Shown here: piece by piece, positions 25,387 through 34,613 of the stretch | How positions within the stretch are numbered: position 1 is the stretch's first letter | Layout of the letters: each line of letters begins with the position of its first letter | From: Streptomyces sp. NBC_01689 | GTDB taxonomy: Bacteria; Actinomycetota; Actinomycetes; Streptomycetales; Streptomycetaceae | DNA length: 64,000 nucleotides | Direction: 5' to 3' | Assembly: GCF_036250675.1 (NCBI RefSeq) | Contig: NZ_CP109592.1 | Span: forward strand, 4,898,001-4,962,000 | Notes under the pieces: model-generated | The model's database searches: none | The model's input: only the letters and a program-made list of their open reading frames with translations | Told to the model about the DNA's origin: nothing | Made by a program: the position numbers and the translations under genes

Positions 25387-27189
25387 ATGGGCATTCTCAC
25401 TCTCCTGCGGAACGCGTTCGGCCGCTCACGCCAGGGGCGTGACGCCGACGCGGAGACCTCGCGGGAAGCTTCGGCTCCCTCGGTTCCGGCCCCGGAGACC
25501 GAAGACGTTCCCTCGCGGGAGGCCGAGCCGGCCTCCGCGTCGATCCCCGCCCAGGCGGCCGAACGGATCCCGACGGAGACGGAGCCGAAGATCCCCGCCC
25601 CTTCGTCCGAGCCGAAGCCGGGGCCGTCGACATCGGTCGCCGACGACCTGGTCTCGGCGGCGTTCGACAACGTCACGGTCCCCAGGCCGACGGAGCCGAC
25701 AGAGCCGCCCGCCCTGACGGAGCCGGCTGCGCAGACGACGCCCGCTCCGGAGCCGGTGACCGAGCCGGAGCCGGTGGCTGCCGCGACCGAGGTGGACGGT
25801 GAGGCACGGTCCGCGACCGCGGGCGACCCCGAAGCCGAGCCTGAAACCGAAGTCGAGGCCCAGGCCGAGGTCGAGGTCCAGGCGGCAGCCGAGCCCCAGG
25901 CCGAGACGGAGACCGTGGCCGAACCCACGGCCGAGGCAGAGCCCGAGACCGTCCCCGCGCCTGAGACCGTGACCGAGGCGACGGAGCCCGTCGCCGAGGT
26001 CGTCACCGAAGCCGAGCCCGCGGCCGCAATCGCCACCGAGCCCGAGGCGGAGACCGTCACCGAAGCCGAGCCCGTGGCCGAGGTCGTCGCCGAGGCCGAG
26101 TCCGTCGTGGAGGCGGCCGCTCCCGAGGCCTCGGAGCAGACGGGCGAGACCACGCCCGGCCCGGAGGCCGACGAGCCCGCGGCAGCCGACGGCGAACAGG
26201 CCGCGCAGGAGTCACTCGCAGCCGCCGACGAGACCGCCACGGGTGGTGCGGGTGGGAACACCCGCACGGCCGAAGGCGAAGCCGAGGCCGAGACCGCCCC
26301 CACCACCGAGACCGCCCCCACCACCGAGCCCGCCCCCACCACCGAACCCGAGGCCGAGGCCGCCGTCCTGGCCGAGGCCGAGTCCGTCGTGGCGGCGGCC
26401 GCCGACGGCGAACAGGCCGCACAGGGGCCACTCGCAGCCGACGACGAGACCGCCACGGGTGGTGCGGGTGGGAACACCCGCACGGCCGAAGGCGAAGCCG
26501 AGGCCGAAAACGCCCCCGTTACCGAGAGCGCCGCGTCCGCCGCCCACGTCCAGGCCACCGCCCCGACCCTCGCCACCGCGTACAGGGAAGCCGCGGCCAC
26601 CCTGGAGAAGCAGCACCTCACCGGCGCCCGTGCCAGGGTCTACCTCGTCCTGGACCGCTCCGCGTCGATGCGCGCGTACTACAAGGACGGCTCCGCGCAG
26701 GCCCTCGGCGAGCAGGCCCTCGCCCTCGCCGCGCACCTCGACCCCGAGGCCACCGTCCCGGTCGTCTTCTTCTCGACCGAGCTCGACGGCACCGGTGAGC
26801 TCACCCTCGCCGACTACGAGAACAAGGTCGACGAGCTCCACGGCACCCTCGGCCGCATGGGCCGTACCAGCTACCACGTCGCCGTCCAGGAAGTCCTCGC
26901 GCAGCACGAGAAGTCGCAGGACCCCGCGGCCCCCGCGCTGGTGATCTTCCAGACGGACGGCGCCCCGGACGCCAAGACCCCGGCCACCCAGGCGCTCACC
27001 GACGCGGCGAAGACCCACCCCGGCGTCTTCTTCTCCTTCGTCGCCTTCGGCGAGCACGAGAACAAGGCGTTCGACTACCTGCGCAAGCTGAAGACCGCGA
27101 ACACGTCCTTCTTCCACGCGGGCCCCACCCCCCGCGAGCTGACGGACGCCGAGGTCTACGAGGGCGTCCTGGCCGACTGGCGTCCGTAG
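25387..27189 (+). CDS. TerF-like vWA protein with acidic repeat linker
   Basis: A 600-residue protein. The first 12 residues (MGILTLLRNAFG) form a short amphipathic helix. Residues about 15-395 are an extremely Glu/Ala/Pro/Thr-rich low-complexity region built from EAEPVAEV-type units, with one block duplicated at the DNA level. A C-terminal vWA domain (about 400-600) resembles TerF of the tellurite/stress (Ter) system: the MIDAS motif is DRSASM with D423, and FFSTELDG and IFQTDGAPD supply the other metal-site segments. Ter-type vWA proteins act in metal-dependent membrane-associated stress complexes, but no terD gene lies beside it. The start ATG at 25387 follows GAAGGG; an ATG at 25369 is an alternative. 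Confidence 0.88.
   Translation: MGILTLLRNAFGRSRQGRDADAETSREASAPSVPAPETEDVPSREAEPASASIPAQAAERIPTETEPKIPAPSSEPKPGPSTSVADDLVSAAFDNVTVPRPTEPTEPPALTEPAAQTTPAPEPVTEPEPVAAATEVDGEARSATAGDPEAEPETEVEAQAEVEVQAAAEPQAETETVAEPTAEAEPETVPAPETVTEATEPVAEVVTEAEPAAAIATEPEAETVTEAEPVAEVVAEAESVVEAAAPEASEQTGETTPGPEADEPAAADGEQAAQESLAAADETATGGAGGNTRTAEGEAEAETAPTTETAPTTEPAPTTEPEAEAAVLAEAESVVAAAADGEQAAQGPLAADDETATGGAGGNTRTAEGEAEAENAPVTESAASAAHVQATAPTLATAYREAAATLEKQHLTGARARVYLVLDRSASMRAYYKDGSAQALGEQALALAAHLDPEATVPVVFFSTELDGTGELTLADYENKVDELHGTLGRMGRTSYHVAVQEVLAQHEKSQDPAAPALVIFQTDGAPDAKTPATQALTDAAKTHPGVFFSFVAFGEHENKAFDYLRKLKTANTSFFHAGPTPRELTDAEVYEGVLADWRP
26185..26508 (+). repeat. 216-base-period duplication inside vWA gene
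   Basis: The block 26185-26292 recurs almost unchanged at 26401-26508, an offset of 216 bases (72 codons), so the frame is kept. Both encode DGEQAAQ...DETATGGAGGNTRTAEGEAEAE. A shorter piece, 26089-26118, recurs at 26371-26400. Confidence 0.85.
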
Positions 27190-27233
27190 CGCCGACGCCG
27201 GCACCCCGCCGGCATCCCGGAGAGCACCGACAG

Positions 27234-27277
27234 AGGCCGCCCGCTTCCCGACCCGTAAAACGGGAGGCGGGCGGCCT
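27234..27277 (+). terminator. hairpin terminator
   Basis: AGGCCGCCCGC...CGGG arms around ACCCGTAAAA, pairing 27234-27250 with 27261-27277, 45 bases after the vWA stop codon. Confidence 0.75.
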
Positions 27278-27375
27278 ACCCGTGTCGGCTACGATTTCAA
27301 GGTTCGTAAGACGACCGGCGACCAGACCTGGATCGCCCGACGTCACCCCACGTAGCGACTTGGGAGCAGCCCGCG

Positions 27376-29097
27376 ATGGCTCGACACCTCATCACCAGCG
27401 CCCTTCCGTACATCAACGGGATCAAGCACCTGGGCAACATGGTGGGGTCCATGCTCCCGGCGGACGTGTACTCCCGCTACCTCCGCCAGCGCGGCCACGA
27501 CGTCCTCTACATCTGCGCGACGGACGAGCACGGCACCCCGGCCGAGCTGGCCGCGAAGGAGCGGGGCATCCCGGTCGACACCTTCTGCGCGCAGGCGCAC
27601 GACGCGCAGAAGACGGTCTACGACGGCTTCGAGCTCGCCTTCGACTACTTCGGCCGCAGCTCCAGCGAGCAGAACCGCGAGATCACCCAGCACTTCGCCC
27701 GCCGCCTGAACGAGAACGGCTTCATCGAGGAGCGCGCGATCCGTCAGGTGTACTCGCCGACGGACGGCCGCTTCCTCCCGGACCGCTACGTCGAGGGCAC
27801 CTGTCCGCACTGCGGCTACGACAAGGCGCGCGGCGACCAGTGCGAGAACTGCACGCGCGTCCTGGACCCGACCGACCTGATCAACCCCCGTTCGGCGATC
27901 TCCGGCTCGACGGACCTGGAGGTCCGCGAGACGACGCACCTCTTCCTGCTCCAGTCGAAGCTGCAGCACGAGGTCGAGGCCTGGGTCTCCCGTCACGAGG
28001 CGGAGTGGCCGCAGCTGGCCTCCTCCATCGCCCGCAAGTGGCTGACCGAGGGCCTGCACGACCGCGCGATCACCCGTGACCTCGACTGGGGTGTCCCGGT
28101 GCCTGCCGACACCTGGCCGGAACTGGCCGCCGAGGGCAAGGTCTTCTACGTCTGGTTCGACGCCCCGATCGAGTACATCGGCGCGACGAAGGAATGGGCG
28201 GACGCGGCGCCGGCGGGCGAGACCCGCGACTGGAAGTCGTGGTGGTATGAGGCCGACGACACGGTCCGCTACACGGAGTTCATGGCCAAGGACAACGTCC
28301 CGTTCCATACGGTGATGTTCCCGGCCACGGAGCTCGGTGTCCGCGAGCCGTGGAAGAAGGTCGACTACGTCAAGGCCTTCAACTGGCTGACGTACTACGG
28401 CGGGAAGTTCTCCACGTCGCAGAAGCGTGGTGTCTTCACCGACCACGCGCTCGACATCCTGCCCGCGGACTACTGGCGCTACTTCCTCATCGCCAACGCG
28501 CCGGAGTCGGACGACTCGTCCTTCACCTGGGAGCACTTCACCACCACGGTCAACAAGGACCTCGCCGACACCCTCGGCAACTTCGTCAACCGCGTCCTGT
28601 CCTTCTCCCGGAAGCGGTTCGGCGACGAGGTCCCGGCCGGCGCGGAGTCCGGCGAGACGGAGGCGAAGCTCGGCACCGAGATCGCCGGTCTGCTGGCCGA
28701 GTACGAGACCCAGATGGAGGCCCTGCAGTTCCGCAAGGCCGCGGCGGCGCTGCGCGCCCTGTGGTCGGCGGGCAACTCCTACCTGGAGGAGAAGGCTCCC
28801 TGGCTGGAGATCAAGACCGACCCCGAGGGCGCGGCCCTGACCCTGCGCACGGCGATGAACCTCATCCACCTCTACTCGGTGGTCTCGGAGCCCTTCATCC
28901 CCGCTTCCGCCAAGGCGATGCGCTCCGCGTTCGCGCTGGCGGACGACACGGCGGCGTGGGTGTCCGCGGACGAGGCGAAGTCCCTGGACGCCGTTCCCGC
29001 GGGCACCGCGTTCACCGTGCCCCCGGTGCTCTTCGCCAAGATCACGGACGAGGACCTGAAGTCGTACAAGGAGCGCTTCGGCGGCGCTCCGGAGTAG
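27376..29097 (+). CDS. metG: methionyl-tRNA synthetase
   Basis: A 573-residue class I synthetase that charges tRNA-Met. The HIGH-type signature is HLGN at residues 18-21 and the KMSKS-type loop is FSTSQKR at 345-351. A zinc knuckle of the CxxC...CxxC form ([13 protein letters not shown]) lies in the connective domain near residues 140-160. The anticodon-binding helical domain ends the protein and there is no C-terminal tRNA-binding extension, as usual for this actinobacterial form. The ATG at 27376 follows GGGAGCAGCCCGCG. It is monocistronic, bounded by hairpins at 27234-27277 and 29107-29150. Confidence 0.98.
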   Translation: MARHLITSALPYINGIKHLGNMVGSMLPADVYSRYLRQRGHDVLYICATDEHGTPAELAAKERGIPVDTFCAQAHDAQKTVYDGFELAFDYFGRSSSEQNREITQHFARRLNENGFIEERAIRQVYSPTDGRFLPDRYVEGTCPHCGYDKARGDQCENCTRVLDPTDLINPRSAISGSTDLEVRETTHLFLLQSKLQHEVEAWVSRHEAEWPQLASSIARKWLTEGLHDRAITRDLDWGVPVPADTWPELAAEGKVFYVWFDAPIEYIGATKEWADAAPAGETRDWKSWWYEADDTVRYTEFMAKDNVPFHTVMFPATELGVREPWKKVDYVKAFNWLTYYGGKFSTSQKRGVFTDHALDILPADYWRYFLIANAPESDDSSFTWEHFTTTVNKDLADTLGNFVNRVLSFSRKRFGDEVPAGAESGETEAKLGTEIAGLLAEYETQMEALQFRKAAAALRALWSAGNSYLEEKAPWLEIKTDPEGAALTLRTAMNLIHLYSVVSEPFIPASAKAMRSAFALADDTAAWVSADEAKSLDAVPAGTAFTVPPVLFAKITDEDLKSYKERFGGAPE

Positions 29098-29106
29098 TCC
29101 GTACAG

Positions 29107-29150
29107 CGGCGGCGGGGCCCGGCGTCACTCGGCACCGGGCCCCGCCGCCG
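29107..29150 (+). terminator. metG terminator
   Basis: Perfect 16-base arms CGGCGGCGGGGCCCGG (29107-29122) and CCGGGCCCCGCCGCCG (29135-29150) with a 12-base loop, ten bases after the metG stop codon. Confidence 0.85.
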
Positions 29151-29179
29151 TCTCCGGCGGCCGGAAACCGACCCCGATG

Positions 29180-29213
29180 GTGACATGCTCGTGCCCACCC
29201 GTATGGTTTCGCC
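29180..29213 (+). promoter_or_regulatory. leaderless promoter
   Basis: GTGACA (29180-29185), 16 bases, TATGGT (29202-29207), six bases, ATG at 29214. Confidence 0.65.
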
Positions 29214-29690
29214 ATGGCAGTCCCTCCGGTCATCCCGATCGCCTACGAGCCGAAGTCCCGCACCGAGACCATAGGTCACTACGCGGACGGCCAGTTTCTG
29301 GCATCGGTCACCTACGCATTCCCCGAGGGCTACCGGCCCGACGACGGCTGGGAAGAGCACAAGCGCCTCTACACGGTGCTGCACACCTTCGACTCCCAGG
29401 GCCACTACCGCGACTCCGAGGTCTGGTGCGCGGGCACCTGGGCCGAACAGCAAATGGCCCCGCACGGCGAGAGTTCGGTCCTCTCCCGGGCCAGGGCCCA
29501 CCTGGCGAAACTCCTGCGGAGCCTGCCCCGGCGCTCCTACACGGACATCGCGGTCCGCCCCTTCCGGCTCACCGTCGACGGCGTGCTCTTCGGCCTGGTG
29601 ATCAAGGAGGACGAGGAGGAGACGTGGGCCGAGCTCTACCCCGACCGTCTCGGCTTCGGCGACCCGTGGGACGGCACGTACGACACCTGA
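29214..29690 (+). CDS. conserved hypothetical protein
   Basis: A 158-residue soluble protein with no motif I recognise. It is aromatic and acidic (YEPKSRTETIGHY, WEEHKRLYTVLHTFD) with alternating predicted strands and helices and ends in an acidic EEDEEETWAELYPDR segment. The mRNA is predicted to be leaderless, starting at the ATG six bases after a TATGGT box. The next gene on the same strand starts 77 bases later with its own leaderless promoter, and both encode proteins of similar style. Function unknown. Confidence 0.8.
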   Translation: MAVPPVIPIAYEPKSRTETIGHYADGQFLASVTYAFPEGYRPDDGWEEHKRLYTVLHTFDSQGHYRDSEVWCAGTWAEQQMAPHGESSVLSRARAHLAKLLRSLPRRSYTDIAVRPFRLTVDGVLFGLVIKEDEEETWAELYPDRLGFGDPWDGTYDT

Positions 29691-29754
29691 GCCCCACCCC
29701 GGCCGTCGCTCCGTCGTGGGCGGGGCCGGTCCGGCCGGCCGCCGTGGATCTGCC

Positions 29755-29766
29755 TACCCTGGCTCG
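29755..29766 (+). promoter_or_regulatory. leaderless -10 box
   Basis: TACCCT at 29755-29760, six bases, GTG at 29767. Confidence 0.6.
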
Positions 29767-30405
29767 GTGATCACCACTTCGTCGGTCCTCGGACAGTTCG
29801 ATCTCTGCGCGGACCGGGCGGCGTTCCCCGATCTCGACAACGGCTACTACCACCCGGTCGACGTCCGGATCCACGCGCTCGGGGACGGTACGCGCTGGGC
29901 CCTGGTCGCCGAACTGCTCGGCTACAACCCGCGCGGCGGCAACCTCATCGACGTCGTGCACCGCTTCGGCAACTGCCTCACCCGCGGTGAGCCCGGGTTC
30001 GGCGCTTTCCTGGAGCGCGTGGACAACATGGCGGAGATCGACCCCGAGGGAGCGGAGGTCTACGCCGGAGGAGTCCCGGTGGTCGTCCGCGGGACCGCGC
30101 TCCCGGTCGCCGCGGGCGCCGGCGTCCCGTTGCAGGACGTGTTCCGCCTGCTCGCCCCGGAGCACAAGCCGCTGCTGCTGGCCGACGAGACGGAACTCCG
30201 TGCCGACCTCCCGGCCGACCTGCCCGTCCTGCTGCGCCTCGACGAGTGGAACCAGCCGGAGGACCTCTGGGACACACCGCCCAGCGCCCACGAGACCTTC
30301 CAGATGATCGCCGAGGTGCTGCACTCCTCGGACCCGGCCCGGTACCGGCCGACCCTCCCGCCCAACAGCCATTGGTCCCACTGGCCCGAGGCCGGGACGC
30401 TCTGA
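29767..30405 (+). CDS. conserved hypothetical protein
   Basis: A 212-residue cytoplasmic protein of unknown function. It begins at a GTG six bases after a TACCCT box. Visible features are an N-terminal DLDNGYYHPVDVRIHAL segment, a central LIDVVHRFGNCL segment and a C-terminal aromatic motif HWSHWPEAG. Proteins of this style, annotated as DUF-type and often encoded near polymorphic-toxin immunity genes, are common in Streptomyces, but no family is claimed here. It converges on aspS across a 42-base palindrome. Confidence 0.8.
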   Translation: MITTSSVLGQFDLCADRAAFPDLDNGYYHPVDVRIHALGDGTRWALVAELLGYNPRGGNLIDVVHRFGNCLTRGEPGFGAFLERVDNMAEIDPEGAEVYAGGVPVVVRGTALPVAAGAGVPLQDVFRLLAPEHKPLLLADETELRADLPADLPVLLRLDEWNQPEDLWDTPPSAHETFQMIAEVLHSSDPARYRPTLPPNSHWSHWPEAGTL

Positions 30406-30487
30406 CACCCATCAGGTGAACACGGCGGAGCCTGCCGGGCGGTCGGCACGGCGGGCGTGCGCACACAGCTCCCCCGCGCACCGCACA

Positions 30488-30529
30488 CGGGAGCGGCCCG
30501 GAACCGGTACCGGTTCCGGGCCGCTCCCG
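30488..30529. terminator. 42-base perfect palindrome, bidirectional terminator
   Basis: A perfect palindrome with 21-base halves meeting at GGTACC, between the convergent genes ending at 30405 and 30544. Confidence 0.8.
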
Positions 30530-30543
30530 TTCGTGAACGGGTC

Positions 30544-32307
30544 CTACTTCGGCTGCGGCTTGCGCACCGAGAGGTGCAGCTCGCGCAGCCTGGTCTCGTC
30601 CAGCTCCGTCGGCGCGCCCATCATCAGGTCCTGCGCGTTGCCGTTCAGCGGGAACGCGATGGTCTCGCGGATGTTCGGCTCGTCCGCGAGGAGCATGACG
30701 ATGCGGTCGACGCCCGGGGCGATGCCGCCGTGCGGCGGGGCGCCGAAGCGGAACGCGCGCAGCATGCCGGCGAACTGCTCCTCGACGGTCTCCCGGTCGT
30801 AGCCCGCGATCTCGAAGGCCTTGAGCATGATGTCGGGCTCGTGGTTCCGGATCGCGCCGGAGGAGAGCTCGACGCCGTTGCAGACGATGTCGTACTGCCA
30901 GCCCAGGATGTCCAGCGGGTCCTGGGTCTCCAGGGCCTCCAGGCCGCCCTGCGGCATCGAGAACGGGTTGTGCGAGAAGTCGATCTTCCCGGTCTCCTCG
31001 TCCTTCTCGTACATCGGGAAGTCGACGATCCAGCAGAACCGGAAGACGTTCTCCTCGAAGTTGCCGGAGCGCTTCGCGGCCTCGACCCGCACCGCGCCCA
31101 TGATCTTCGACACCTCGTCGAACTCACCGGCACCGAAGAACACCGCGTGGCCCGGGGCCAGCGACAGACGCTTCGTCAGCTCCGCCACGTTCTCCTCGGT
31201 CAGGAACTTGGCGATCGGGCCGGTCAGCGCACCGTCCTCGCCCACCCGCACCCAGGCCAGGCCCTTCGCGCCCTGCTCGACCGCGTAGTCGCCGAGACCG
31301 TCGAAGAACTTCCGCGTCTGGCCGGAGACGTCCGGCACCGGCAGCGCACGCACGTGCTTGCCGGCGAAGGCCTTGAACTCGGAGCCCTCGAAGACGTCGG
31401 TGATGTCGACCAGTTCCAGCTGGGCCCGCAGGTCCGGCTTGTCGGAGCCGTACTTCAGCATCGACTCGCGGAACGGGATACGCGGGAACGGCGAGGTGAC
31501 GTGACGGCCACCGCCGAACTCCTCGAAGAGCTCGGTCATGAGCTTCTCGATCGGCTGGAAGACGTCCTCCTGCTCGACGAAGGACATCTCCACGTCGAGC
31601 TGGTAGAACTCGCCCGGCGAGCGGTCCGCCCGCGCGTCCTCGTCACGGAAGCAGGGCGCGATCTGGAAGTAGCGGTCGAAGCCGGAGATCATCAGCAGCT
31701 GCTTGAACTGCTGCGGCGCCTGCGGCAGCGCGTAGAAGCGGCCCGGGTTGAGGCGCGACGGTACGACGAAGTCCCGGGCGCCCTCCGGGGAGGTGGCGCT
31801 GAGGATGGGCGTCGCCATCTCGTTGAAGCCCAGCGCCGTCATCTTGTGGCGGATCGCGGAGATCACGGCCGTACGCAGCAGGATGTTGCGGTGCATGCGC
31901 TCCCGGCGCAGGTCGAGGAAGCGGTACTCCAGGCGCCGCTCCTCGTTGACGCCGTCCTCGGCGTTGATGGTGAACGGGAGCGGAGCGGCCGCGCCGAGCA
32001 GCTCGACCTCGCTCACCTCGACCTCGACCTCACCGGTGGGCAGGTCGGGGTTGACGTTCTCCGCGCCGCGGGAGACGACCCTGCCGTCGACGCGGACCGT
32101 CGACTCCTTGGAGACCTTGTCGAGGGCCTCGTAGGCGGGGGTGCCGGGGCGGGCGACGAGCTGCGTGATGCCGTAGTGATCACGCAGATCGATGAAGAGG
32201 ATGCCGCCCAGGTCTCGGCGATTGTGCAGCCAGCCGCTCAGCCGGACGTCGCTGTCGACGTCAGAGGCGCGGAGCTCGCCGCAGGTGTGGGACCTGTACC
32301 GATGCAT
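30544..32307 (-). CDS. aspS: aspartyl-tRNA synthetase
   Basis: A 587-residue class II synthetase that charges tRNA-Asp. It has an N-terminal OB-fold anticodon-binding domain (residues 1-105), the catalytic core with motif 2 [19 protein letters not shown] and motif 3 [14 protein letters not shown], and the GAD insertion domain (about 280-410) that marks the bacterial-type enzyme. In organisms with GatCAB this form may also mischarge tRNA-Asn, but that cannot be read from the sequence here. The start ATG at 32307 is followed by [15 protein letters not shown], typical of the family. A long spacer with a TTTCACGTGAAA palindrome (about 32341-32352) lies upstream. Confidence 0.98.
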   Translation of the reverse strand: MHRYRSHTCGELRASDVDSDVRLSGWLHNRRDLGGILFIDLRDHYGITQLVARPGTPAYEALDKVSKESTVRVDGRVVSRGAENVNPDLPTGEVEVEVSEVELLGAAAPLPFTINAEDGVNEERRLEYRFLDLRRERMHRNILLRTAVISAIRHKMTALGFNEMATPILSATSPEGARDFVVPSRLNPGRFYALPQAPQQFKQLLMISGFDRYFQIAPCFRDEDARADRSPGEFYQLDVEMSFVEQEDVFQPIEKLMTELFEEFGGGRHVTSPFPRIPFRESMLKYGSDKPDLRAQLELVDITDVFEGSEFKAFAGKHVRALPVPDVSGQTRKFFDGLGDYAVEQGAKGLAWVRVGEDGALTGPIAKFLTEENVAELTKRLSLAPGHAVFFGAGEFDEVSKIMGAVRVEAAKRSGNFEENVFRFCWIVDFPMYEKDEETGKIDFSHNPFSMPQGGLEALETQDPLDILGWQYDIVCNGVELSSGAIRNHEPDIMLKAFEIAGYDRETVEEQFAGMLRAFRFGAPPHGGIAPGVDRIVMLLADEPNIRETIAFPLNGNAQDLMMGAPTELDETRLRELHLSVRKPQPK

Positions 32308-32447
32308 CGTCGTTCATCCAGTCTTCGCGGATCGGGGTCTGTTTCACGTGAAACCTCCGGGCGCGGGCCCGGACCCCCCAAGGGTACCGGCCACCCAAAG
32401 ATCACCACCCCGAATACTCTCGGTGGCACCCACCGATCACCTCTTCA

Positions 32448-32459
32448 TACAGTGGTTCA
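32448..32459 (+). promoter_or_regulatory. leaderless -10 box
   Basis: TACAGT at 32448-32453, six bases, ATG at 32460; no ribosome-binding site. Confidence 0.55.
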
Positions 32460-34613
32460 ATGCGCACTGGTGAGCCCCTGCCCGCCGTGGGGGACGTCCT
32501 GGCCGCCCTCGCGACCGGCCTGTGGCGCTGGGACAACGATCAGAAGCTGGTCACCCTCGACGCGGAGGCCGCCCGCCTCCTCGGTCTGCCCGCGGAGGCG
32601 GTGACCCTCACCGAGGCCGCCGTCCGTGCCCGGTTCCACCCGGCCGACTGGAACGAGGTCGCCGGCGTCGTCCAGCTCGCCGCCGCCGAGGACACGCTCG
32701 CCGAGGTGCGGCTGCGGGTGATGGACGGCCACGGCAGGGTGCTGCGGACCGCGCGCAGCCGCTCCAAGCCGACGATCGACCCGGACACCGGGGAGTTCCA
32801 GCTGTTCGGCACGCTTCAGGAGGTCACCGAACCCTCCCCCGGCGCCGCCGCGCGCACCCCGGTCACCGGTGACTGGCGGCGCTCGCGCGAGGCGTTCCTG
32901 CTGGACGCGGGCCGGGCCCTGGCCGAGGCCCGCTCGACGGCGGAGGTGCTGCGGGTCGCGGCCGGCCTCTCGATGCCCGGCTTCTCCCCGGACGGACTGG
33001 CCGTCTTCGGCGCCGAGGGCGACCGGCTCACCGTCGTCGGACACCACGGACAGCAGCCCGGGGACGAGGGCCCCTTCACCCACATGTCGCTGGCCACGGA
33101 CTATCCGGCGGCGGAGGTGGTCCGCACGGGCCGGGCCGTCTATCTCTCCTCCCCCGAGAGCTACAAGGAGCGCTATCCCGTCTCCTGGCCGCTGGCCCAG
33201 CACTTCGGCCGGGAGTCGTGGGCCTTCCTCCCGCTGACCGTCGCGGGCCGCACGATGGGCGCGTGGATGGCGGCCTTCATGTACCCCGTCAGCTTCACGC
33301 CCGACGAGCGCTCGGTGCTGACCACCGTCGCCCGGATGCTCGCGCAGGCCCTCTCCCGGGCGGGGGCCGCCGAGACGGAGCGGGAGCTCACGGACGGTCT
33401 GCAGCGCTCGATGATGCCCACGCTGGGCCCGCGGATGCCCGGCATGGGCCTCGCCGCGCGGTACGTGCCCACCGGTGGCGGTCTCCAGGTCGGCGGTGAC
33501 TGGTACGACGTGATCCCGTTGCCGGCCGGCCGCTTCGCCCTCGTGATCGGCGACGTCCAGGGCCACGACGTGCGCGCCGCCGGGCTGATGGGCCAGCTCC
33601 GCATCGCCCTGCGGGCGTACGCCTCGGAGGGCCACCGCCCGGACGCGGTCCTCTCCCGGGCGTCACGGTTCCTGTACGGGGTCACGGACTCGGTGACGTA
33701 CGGCTCCAGCGGGCAGAGCGGCGGCCGGGCGGCGGACGTCCGCTTCGCGACCTGCCTGTACGTCGAGGTGGACCCGGCGACCGGGCTGCTGGACTTCGCC
33801 CGCGCGGGCCATCCGGACCCCGCGATACGCATGGCGGACGGGACGGTGCTGATGCGCCCCACGGCCGGCGGCCTGCCGCTGGGCATCGATCCGGACGCCG
33901 ACTACCCGACGACCCGGCTCGGCCTGGAGCCCGGTGAGACCATGCTGATCTGCACCGACGGTCTGATCGAGACCGGCGGCCACGACCTGGACACCGGCTG
34001 GCGGCGCATCCGGCGGATCCTGGAGTCCCACGACGGCGACCTGGAAGGACTCGCCGACGCACTGGTCCAGGGCGTGCACGGGCCCTCCTCGCACCACACC
34101 CCGGGGCCGCTGGCCGACCGGCGCGAGGACGACATCGCCCTGGTGCTGCTGTCCCGCCGGGGCGTGGACGCGCGGGACACGGTCACGGCGGCGGTCCCGC
34201 CCGCGACGCGCCGTACCGCGCTGACCGTGGCGCAGACCGCCCCCGAACGGATCGCGGACGCCCGGCAGCAGGTGCGCGAGCTGCTGCACGACTGGGCCTC
34301 GGAGGACCAGCGCGACTCGGCGGTCCTCCTCGTCTCCGAGATCCTGACCAACGTCCTCGTGCACACCGACCACGACGCGCTGCTGGTCGCCGAGGTGACC
34401 GGGGACCCGGGCGACCGCCGGATGCGGGTGGAGGTCACGGACGCGAGCGACGACCTGCCGCACCGGCGCCACCCCGGTGAACTGGCCTCCTCCGGACGGG
34501 GTCTCGTGCTCGTGGAGATCCTCGCGGAGGCCTGGGGCGTGGACCCGCGCGGCCAGGGCAAGAGCATCTGGTTCGCGTTCTACGAGTCGTCCACGACCAG
34601 ACCCGACGCGTAG
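32460..34613 (+). CDS. PAS-GAF-PP2C phosphatase with ATPase domain
   Basis: A 717-residue regulator with four domains in order: a PAS domain (about 5-115; GLWRWDNDQKL), a GAF domain (about 140-300), a SpoIIE/RsbU PP2C phosphatase (about 330-560; QVGGDWYDV, VIGDVQGHD, LICTDGLIE, REDDIALVLL) and an RsbW-type HATPase_c anti-sigma kinase (about 590-715; VSEILTNVLVHTD as N box, GRGLVLVEILAEAWG as G2). Combining phosphatase and kinase in one chain is common in Streptomyces and would let one protein both release and hold a sigma-factor regulator in response to a signal. Leaderless start at 32460. It overlaps the convergent permease gene by 34 bases at its 3' end. Confidence 0.93.
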   Translation: MRTGEPLPAVGDVLAALATGLWRWDNDQKLVTLDAEAARLLGLPAEAVTLTEAAVRARFHPADWNEVAGVVQLAAAEDTLAEVRLRVMDGHGRVLRTARSRSKPTIDPDTGEFQLFGTLQEVTEPSPGAAARTPVTGDWRRSREAFLLDAGRALAEARSTAEVLRVAAGLSMPGFSPDGLAVFGAEGDRLTVVGHHGQQPGDEGPFTHMSLATDYPAAEVVRTGRAVYLSSPESYKERYPVSWPLAQHFGRESWAFLPLTVAGRTMGAWMAAFMYPVSFTPDERSVLTTVARMLAQALSRAGAAETERELTDGLQRSMMPTLGPRMPGMGLAARYVPTGGGLQVGGDWYDVIPLPAGRFALVIGDVQGHDVRAAGLMGQLRIALRAYASEGHRPDAVLSRASRFLYGVTDSVTYGSSGQSGGRAADVRFATCLYVEVDPATGLLDFARAGHPDPAIRMADGTVLMRPTAGGLPLGIDPDADYPTTRLGLEPGETMLICTDGLIETGGHDLDTGWRRIRRILESHDGDLEGLADALVQGVHGPSSHHTPGPLADRREDDIALVLLSRRGVDARDTVTAAVPPATRRTALTVAQTAPERIADARQQVRELLHDWASEDQRDSAVLLVSEILTNVLVHTDHDALLVAEVTGDPGDRRMRVEVTDASDDLPHRRHPGELASSGRGLVLVEILAEAWGVDPRGQGKSIWFAFYESSTTRPDA

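Noticed and set aside
25387..27189. Complete tellurite-resistance (ter) cluster
   Set aside because: Only the TerF-like vWA gene is present; no TerD, TerB or TerC homologue lies in the window.
29767..30405. Toxin-immunity pair with the gene at 29214
   Set aside because: Both proteins are soluble unknowns with separate leaderless promoters; no toxin motif is visible in either.
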